A stretch of 64,000 bases of DNA from Tardiphaga sp. P9-11 (GTDB taxonomy: Bacteria; Pseudomonadota; Alphaproteobacteria; Rhizobiales; Xanthobacteraceae): positions 62,001 to 126,000 of the forward strand of contig NZ_NPKQ01000010.1 of NCBI RefSeq assembly GCF_008329525.1. The letters are read 5' to 3'. Made by a program: the position numbers and the translations under genes. The notes under the pieces were generated by a model. That model did no database searches. It saw nothing but the letters and a program-made list of their open reading frames with translations, and was not told where the DNA came from. Positions 59,998 through 64,000 of this stretch are shown in pieces (the stretch's first letter is position 1; each line of letters starts with the position of its first letter).

Positions 59998-60027
59998 CCC
60001 GCCGGATTTGTCCCCCGGCGGGCTTTC
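59998..60027 (+). terminator. Rho-independent terminator after the cold-shock gene
   Basis: CCCGCCGG pairs with CCGGCGGG around a 9-base loop, then CTTTCATT. It is 28 bases after the cold-shock stop. Confidence 0.75.
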
Positions 60028-60153
60028 ATTGTCATCCGCACTTCCCGCAAAGTGAGAACTGCTGCTCGTATGTTCGTGCTTTGCGCTGTATCAAAATTTA
60101 AATGCAGCTGCGGAACGTAAGGACAACAATCACAACGCCGAAGCCTCCTCTGT

Positions 60154-60306
60154 TCAGAAGAATCCCGGACTGAGATCGAGGCCATAAGTCATGGCCAGCA
60201 GCGATACGAAGAGACCCGCCGCTCCGAACCAGACTGGATGCAACCACCGTGGAGCTTGTGTTGCAGGTGCGTAAGTGGCTGTCGGTTGGTTAAGTGCTGT
60301 CGGCAT
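60154..60306 (-). CDS. Small membrane protein (50 residues)
   Basis: MPTALNQPTATYAPATQAPR is a Pro/Thr-rich head, then one helix (PVWFGAAGLFVSLLAMTYGL). GAGAGG precedes the ATG at 60306. A short head plus single helix with a DLSPGFF end looks like a real small membrane protein. Function unknown. Confidence 0.5.
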   Translation of the reverse strand: MPTALNQPTATYAPATQAPRWLHPVWFGAAGLFVSLLAMTYGLDLSPGFF

Positions 60307-60317
60307 GATGACCTCTC

Positions 60318-60666
60318 GATGCTCGCCCCACCATATGTGCGGCAGGCCGTCGCGGAGGTTCAGCCTAAAGCGACGTTTTTTGAGAAGATCGAAGAGATGG
60401 TCCTCTCGTCATTCTACCCGGTGGCGGGAGAGCGTCCTGAGGCCTAATCACATGCGCATCAGTAAGAGCCGTCCTTTGGCTCCTCGTGCGTCTGAAGGAT
60501 CAGCGCTACGCTGAAGAGGAAGATGCCTAACGTCAGAAGATCGAAAAGATGGTCTTGCATCCGGCCATTTTACCCGATGAGCGGGAGGGCGTTACCGCGA
60601 GAGGCGTGGTGTTCTCGCCAGAGCGTCGGACCCTCATCGGGCTGGTCCCCGATGTTCGGCGGCGAG
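60318..60666 (+). other. Degenerate direct duplication, no supported gene
   Basis: Two stretches, near 60381 (AGATCGAAGAGATGGTCCT) and 60537 (AGATCGAAAAGATGGTCTT), are near-identical, and both continue with related sequence (GGCGGGAG or GAGCGGGAG). A frame from 60537 reads KIEKMVLHPAILPDEREGVT to 60690. The arrangement suggests a decayed small gene family; nothing is recognised. Confidence 0.35.
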
Positions 60667-60948
60667 TCAAATCTTGGATCGAAGCGCCCTTTTAGCCGAT
60701 GTTAGTTCAGCAAACATTGATTCAATCGGCACGTCGAACAATTGGCAAATCTGGTAAAGTCGGTGGGCCGTTATCCGGTTTTCCCCTGCTTCATATTTTT
60801 GAATCTGCTGATAGCTCACGCTAACGGCGTTGGCTAGCGAACGTAGACTAAGTCCTTTTTCGACACGAATGTCGTGGATGGCCTGACCTATCGCGCAATC
60901 AACGTAGTTGGGTTTTCGCGGCAAATGCCGTGTTTTCGAGACTTTCAT
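60667..60948 (-). CDS. XRE-family helix-turn-helix regulator
   Basis: This 93-residue HTH_3 protein reads IGQAIHDIRVEKGLSLRSLANAVSVSYQQIQKYEAGENRITAHRLYQICQLFDVPIESMF. The recognition helix SYQQIQKYE is typical of phage- and island-type repressors. It is related to the XRE protein at 22663. It lies 12 bases downstream of dctM on the same strand, which is probably coincidental, as it has its own regulatory style. Confidence 0.87.
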   Translation of the reverse strand: MKVSKTRHLPRKPNYVDCAIGQAIHDIRVEKGLSLRSLANAVSVSYQQIQKYEAGENRITAHRLYQICQLFDVPIESMFAELTSAKRALRSKI

Positions 60949-60960
60949 ACGTAGACGACG

Positions 60961-62367
60961 TTATTTAGAGGGGCCAAAATCCAGCTGAGGCATTTCGATC
61001 TGTGGGATGTCGATCTTGACGTTGGTGGTGTCGACGGCGGTGTTGTCGATCCAGTATGTGACGAGGCCCGGCCAGTAGATGACGATGATCACCAGAATGA
61101 TCTGCATGCCGACCCAGGGCATGGCGCCCCAGTAGATGTCGCGGCTCTTGACCTCTGGGGGCGCGATGCCGCGCAGATAGAACAGCGCAAAACCGAACGG
61201 CGGATGCATGAAGGACGTCTGCATGTTGACGCAGAGCAGCACGCCGAACCAGACCAAATCGATTCCCAATTTGCTAGCGACGGGAGCGAGCAGTGGAATG
61301 ATGATGAAGGCGATCTCGAAGAAGTCGAGGAAGAACGCCAGGAAGAATACGAAAATATTGACGAAAATCAGGAAACCCAGCGCGCCGCCGGGCAGGCCGG
61401 TCAGAAGATGCTCAATCCAGCGTGCGCCATCCATGCCTTGGAACACCAGGCTGAAGCACGTCGAGCCAATCAGGATGAAGACCACCATGGAGGTCAGGCG
61501 CATCGTCGAGGTCATCGCCTGTTCGACTAGCGGCCAAGTCAGACGGCGATGCAGAGCAGCGAGCCCCATGGCGCCGACGGCGCCCATGGCGCCAGCTTCG
61601 GTCGGCGTGGCGAGTCCCATGCCGATGGTGCCGAGGACCAGGAAGATTAGTACGATCGACGGGATCATGCCCCACAAAACGCGGCTGACCAGCTTCCAGC
61701 TCATCGGCTCGCGGGCGTCTTCCGGCAAGGGCGGCATAGCATTCGGCCGCAGGAACGACAGCACGACGATATAGAGGATGAAGATTACGACCTGCAGGAT
61801 TGAGGGACCGATGGCGCCGAGGTACATGTCGCCGACGGAACGGCCGAGCTGATCCGCTAGCACAATGAGAACCAGCGACGGCGGAATCAACTGGGTGATC
61901 GTCCCGGAGGCCGCGATCACGCCGGTGGCGAGCTTCATGTCGTAGCCGTAGCGGATCATGATCGGCAGCGAGATTACGCCCATGGCGATGACCGACGCGG
62001 CGACGGTGCCGGTAATGGCGCCGAGAATGGCGCCGACCAGGATGACCGCATAAGCCAGACCGCCCGGAATCTTTCCGAACAGTTGGCCTGTGCCTTCCAG
62101 CAAATCTTCAGCGAGGCCGCAGCGTTCGAGAATGGCGCCCATGAAGGTGAAAAAGGGGATCGACAGCAATAGGTCGTTGGAGACCGTCCCGTAGAACCGG
62201 AACGGCAAGGCCTGCAGGAACGACGGATCGAAGTGCCCGGTGAAGATGCCGATGATGCCGAACGACAGGCCGACAGCGGCCAGCGAAAAGGCGACCGGAA
62301 AGCCGATGATCATGAAGCAGATCATCGTGCCAAACATCAGTGGAGGCATCACGCCGTAGGAAAACAT
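60961..62367 (-). CDS. dctM: TRAP transporter large permease (DctM)
   Basis: This 468-residue integral membrane protein has the DctM signatures. These are the N-terminal MFGTMICFMIIGFPVAFSLA, LLSIPFFTFMGAILERCGLAEDLLEG, AITGTVAASVIAMGVISLPIM, TPTEAGAMGAVGAMGL and HPPFGFALFYLRGIAP. The C-terminal polar tail (VKIDIPQIEMPQLDFGPSK) is longer than usual. TRAP systems import carboxylates using a sodium gradient with DctQ and a periplasmic DctP. DctQ is immediately upstream; no DctP gene is visible on either side. Confidence 0.93.
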   Translation of the reverse strand: MFSYGVMPPLMFGTMICFMIIGFPVAFSLAAVGLSFGIIGIFTGHFDPSFLQALPFRFYGTVSNDLLLSIPFFTFMGAILERCGLAEDLLEGTGQLFGKIPGGLAYAVILVGAILGAITGTVAASVIAMGVISLPIMIRYGYDMKLATGVIAASGTITQLIPPSLVLIVLADQLGRSVGDMYLGAIGPSILQVVIFILYIVVLSFLRPNAMPPLPEDAREPMSWKLVSRVLWGMIPSIVLIFLVLGTIGMGLATPTEAGAMGAVGAMGLAALHRRLTWPLVEQAMTSTMRLTSMVVFILIGSTCFSLVFQGMDGARWIEHLLTGLPGGALGFLIFVNIFVFFLAFFLDFFEIAFIIIPLLAPVASKLGIDLVWFGVLLCVNMQTSFMHPPFGFALFYLRGIAPPEVKSRDIYWGAMPWVGMQIILVIIVIYWPGLVTYWIDNTAVDTTNVKIDIPQIEMPQLDFGPSK

Positions 62368-62471
62368 CGCTCGTCCTGACTATCGCAAAGCTTGGAAGTG
62401 AAAGGCTTGGAAGTGAGAGTATTGGCGCACGGTCGTGGGCGACAAAACCTGTGCCGAAACGACAGTCGCTG

Positions 62472-63023
62472 CTATTGCAGCGGCGCCTCATAATGGGTGT
62501 CGATCTTGACCACGCCGGCGAGAGCCGCAACCCGCTTGGCCAGCTCCGCCGCGCCCTGCAGGAACAGCAATGCAAATCCCACCGGCAAAATCAGTTTGAC
62601 CGGCCACAGGATCAGGCCACCGGCGTTGCTAGAGATTTCCTGCAGGCGCCAGGAGTTCAGGAAGAACGGTACGGTCATATAAGTCAGGTAGGCCATGGCG
62701 GGCAGCAGGAAGATGATGATCCCGAAAATGTCGATCAGCAAACGGGCGCGATCGGTCACGGCCGAGTAGAGCAGGTCGACCCGGACATGCTCGTTCATCC
62801 GCAGGGTCTGGGCGGCGCCAAGAAACACAATCCCGGCGAACATGTACCACTGGATCTCAAGCCAGCCGTTGGACGAGTAATTGAACAGATAGCGGATCGT
62901 CGCATTGCCGGCACTGACGATGCAGGCCAGCAGCACCAACCATTTGGCGACGTATCCAAATACATCGCTCAAGCTGTCGATCAAGCGCGTGATTTTGAGT
63001 AAGTTCACAGTTTCCCCCGTCAT
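62472..63023 (-). CDS. dctQ: TRAP transporter small permease (DctQ)
   Basis: The 183-residue protein has four membrane helices and the DctQ signature (ATIRYLFNYSSNGWLEIQWYMFAGIVFLGAAQTLRMNEHVRVDLLYS). It pairs with DctM encoded 104 bases downstream on the same strand. Upstream, about 460 bases to 63483 hold no DctP gene, which usually accompanies this pair, so the binding protein must be encoded elsewhere or be lost. Confidence 0.92.
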   Translation of the reverse strand: MTGETVNLLKITRLIDSLSDVFGYVAKWLVLLACIVSAGNATIRYLFNYSSNGWLEIQWYMFAGIVFLGAAQTLRMNEHVRVDLLYSAVTDRARLLIDIFGIIIFLLPAMAYLTYMTVPFFLNSWRLQEISSNAGGLILWPVKLILPVGFALLFLQGAAELAKRVAALAGVVKIDTHYEAPLQ

Positions 63024-63483
63024 CGCTGCAGCGCGTGCCTTATTTTCCTAAAGGAAAAGCACCCTTCCGCTGAACGAAGTCACGGGTTGGACCATTTCAG
63101 CGTGTCAAAATGCCGTCAATCGGAAAAAGGACAAATTGACGCAAAGGCGCAGTTATGTACCAATTCCAGCCTATTAGACCTGAGCGCGGGTGAGCGTCTG
63201 GTTCGGCTGATTGGAGAGGGAGCAAATTGGAATGCTCTCTAGCCCGGCAAGTGGTGACCTGCCGCGCTCCTATTCCACCTGCGCTGAGGTGACCCACGCG
63301 ATCTCACATGCTACCGTTGGCACTCGGGAGACCTTGCCGGGGCCGGTAAGATGGCATGCCAACCTATCTCGTTCGAATAATTGAGACCCGTGATCTCGTC
63401 GGGTCTTCTCTGCCGATAATATCGTTCAGCTCATCGATATCGTTGACGAATGCACCGAGCCCGATGAGTGCGAGTATACGCGC
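63024..63483. promoter_or_regulatory. Region upstream of dctQM
   Basis: About 460 bases without a supported gene. It should contain the dctQM promoter. AT-rich stretches near 63045-63060 and 63120-63150 are candidate sites, but no specific elements are claimed. Confidence 0.4.
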
Positions 63484-63747
63484 ATGGGCCCTGGCGGTAT
63501 CATGTGGGCGAGCCCGGCAATACCGATCCCGATCGCGATCCCTGAGGATGCCGACGGCGGAGAGCCGGATCCCATGCCATGGAGTGACGCCAGCGTTACT
63601 GAAACTTGGTGGGATTACTTCTACGGATACGCGAGCTATCGCTGGAAGCGCTTCTTTCCTGACGATCCGCCGAAGCCTAAACAGCCGGTGCTGCCGCAGC
63701 GACCGGGGCCAGGGCATGTGGTACCGTTCAAGAAGAAGCGAAAGTGA
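63484..63747 (+). CDS. Hypothetical Pro-rich protein (87 residues)
   Basis: MGPGGIMWASPAIPIPIAIP, then WSDASVTETWWDYFYGYASYRWKRFFPDDPPKPKQPVLPQ and a basic end (VVPFKKKRK). The Trp/Tyr-rich centre looks like coding sequence. It has no clear ribosome site and no recognised family. It is the last frame before the att copy. Confidence 0.4.
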   Translation: MGPGGIMWASPAIPIPIAIPEDADGGEPDPMPWSDASVTETWWDYFYGYASYRWKRFFPDDPPKPKQPVLPQRPGPGHVVPFKKKRK

Positions 63748-63790
63748 GGGAATTTCTTACGGGGCTCAGCCTTTTCAAGGGGACGAATGA

Positions 63791-63846
63791 GACTGTAAAT
63801 CAGTCGTCTTATGACTTCGAAGGTTCGAGTCCTTCTTCCCCGACCA
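63791..63846 (+). repeat. attR-like repeat: orphan tRNA-Tyr 3' end
   Basis: These 56 bases match 56977-57032 except at two positions (C/T in the anticodon arm, C/G in the acceptor). No 5' tRNA half is present. The remaining window to 64000 shows only weak continued similarity to the sequence after tRNA-Tyr and no gene. Confidence 0.88.
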
Positions 63847-64000
63847 TCGTCTTTTCATTGACGAATTGGCCCCGCGGGGCGGTGGCAGGCAATTCGATTT
63901 TCGGTGTTTGTTCGCACGTTCATGCTGTGTCGATCCCGCCTCCACCAACGTTTCATCTTTTGGACGAGATATCTTTCAGATCCATCTCATCGATCGCAGA

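Larger units (their letters stand above)
57033..63846. mobile_element. Candidate genomic island at tRNA-Tyr (6.8 kb)
   Basis: The segment lies between tRNA-Tyr and an orphan copy of its 3' 56 bases (63791-63846, 2 mismatches). Similarity continues weakly for some 60 bases beyond CCA (CTTTTC, GACGAATT-like, and TTTTC.GTGTTTGTTC). Contents are small unknown genes, a truncated BRO-N gene, RHH and XRE regulators, a cold-shock gene and a DctQM permease pair. No integrase is present, so it would need one in trans or has lost it. Two of its genes have relatives near the tRNA-Thr repeats. Confidence 0.7.

Noticed and set aside
1-64000. CRISPR array or rRNA operon
   Set aside because: No regularly spaced short repeats and no rRNA signatures were seen anywhere in the window.

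Overview
The window looks like chromosome of an alphaproteobacterium of the Bradyrhizobium/Rhodopseudomonas/Afipia group (Nitrobacteraceae). The grounds are high GC content with GC-rich third codon positions, an adjacent pair resembling the TIGR03809/TIGR03808 families (from memory restricted to this group), a DUF2336 protein, an NrsF-type anti-sigma factor, remnants of an alphaproteobacterial gene transfer agent (GTA), and tRNA-Tyr next to rlmB. All functional calls are by reading the sequence; no database search was run.

1-21.5 kb is mostly ordinary core genome: the 3' part of a CusA/CzcA-type RND metal pump, a receiver-domain remnant, a TolC-family protein, acetyl-CoA hydrolase/transferase, enoyl-CoA hydratase, an ECF sigma/NrsF pair, an FMO-like monooxygenase translationally coupled to an epimerase-type dehydrogenase, DUF2336, a membrane diguanylate cyclase, and a second ECF sigma/anti-sigma pair followed by a secreted subtilisin-like protease. 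The TIGR03809/03808-like pair and about 1 kb of apparently non-coding sequence lead up to tRNA-Thr(TGT).

21.5-51.6 kb is bounded by a perfect 46-bp direct repeat of the tRNA-Thr 3' end, the signature of tRNA-targeted integration. Its left arm (21.6-31.2 kb) is accessory and decayed: a recombinase tail, an XRE/KTSC operon, broken SRAP, phage, OpgC and ASCH genes, a stack of overlapping small genes with a ribbon-helix-helix protein, and an apparently intact large serine recombinase. The middle (31.2-48.9 kb) looks chromosomal, but it is a GTA tail-gene row (g13, g14, g15) broken by three blocks: SDR-MFS-LysR, a diguanylate cyclase with a PilZ gene, and LysR-TctC-acyl-CoA dehydrogenase-DUF4118. 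The right arm (49-51.6 kb) carries small genes and an IS3 fragment. A further 2.4 kb segment (51.6-54.0 kb) ends in a 15-bp third copy of the tRNA end and may be a tandem island.

54-57 kb returns to core: secreted proteins, rlmB, tRNA-Tyr(GTA). At 57.0-63.8 kb a second island is bounded by a 56-bp near-perfect repeat of the tRNA-Tyr 3' end. It carries small unknown genes, two of which have clear relatives in the tRNA-Thr-linked segments, a truncated BRO-N gene, a ribbon-helix-helix gene, a cold-shock protein, an XRE regulator and a TRAP permease pair (DctQ-DctM) without a visible binding protein. Neither outer island edge keeps an intact integrase, and frameshifts, truncations and gene-gene fusions are unusually dense.
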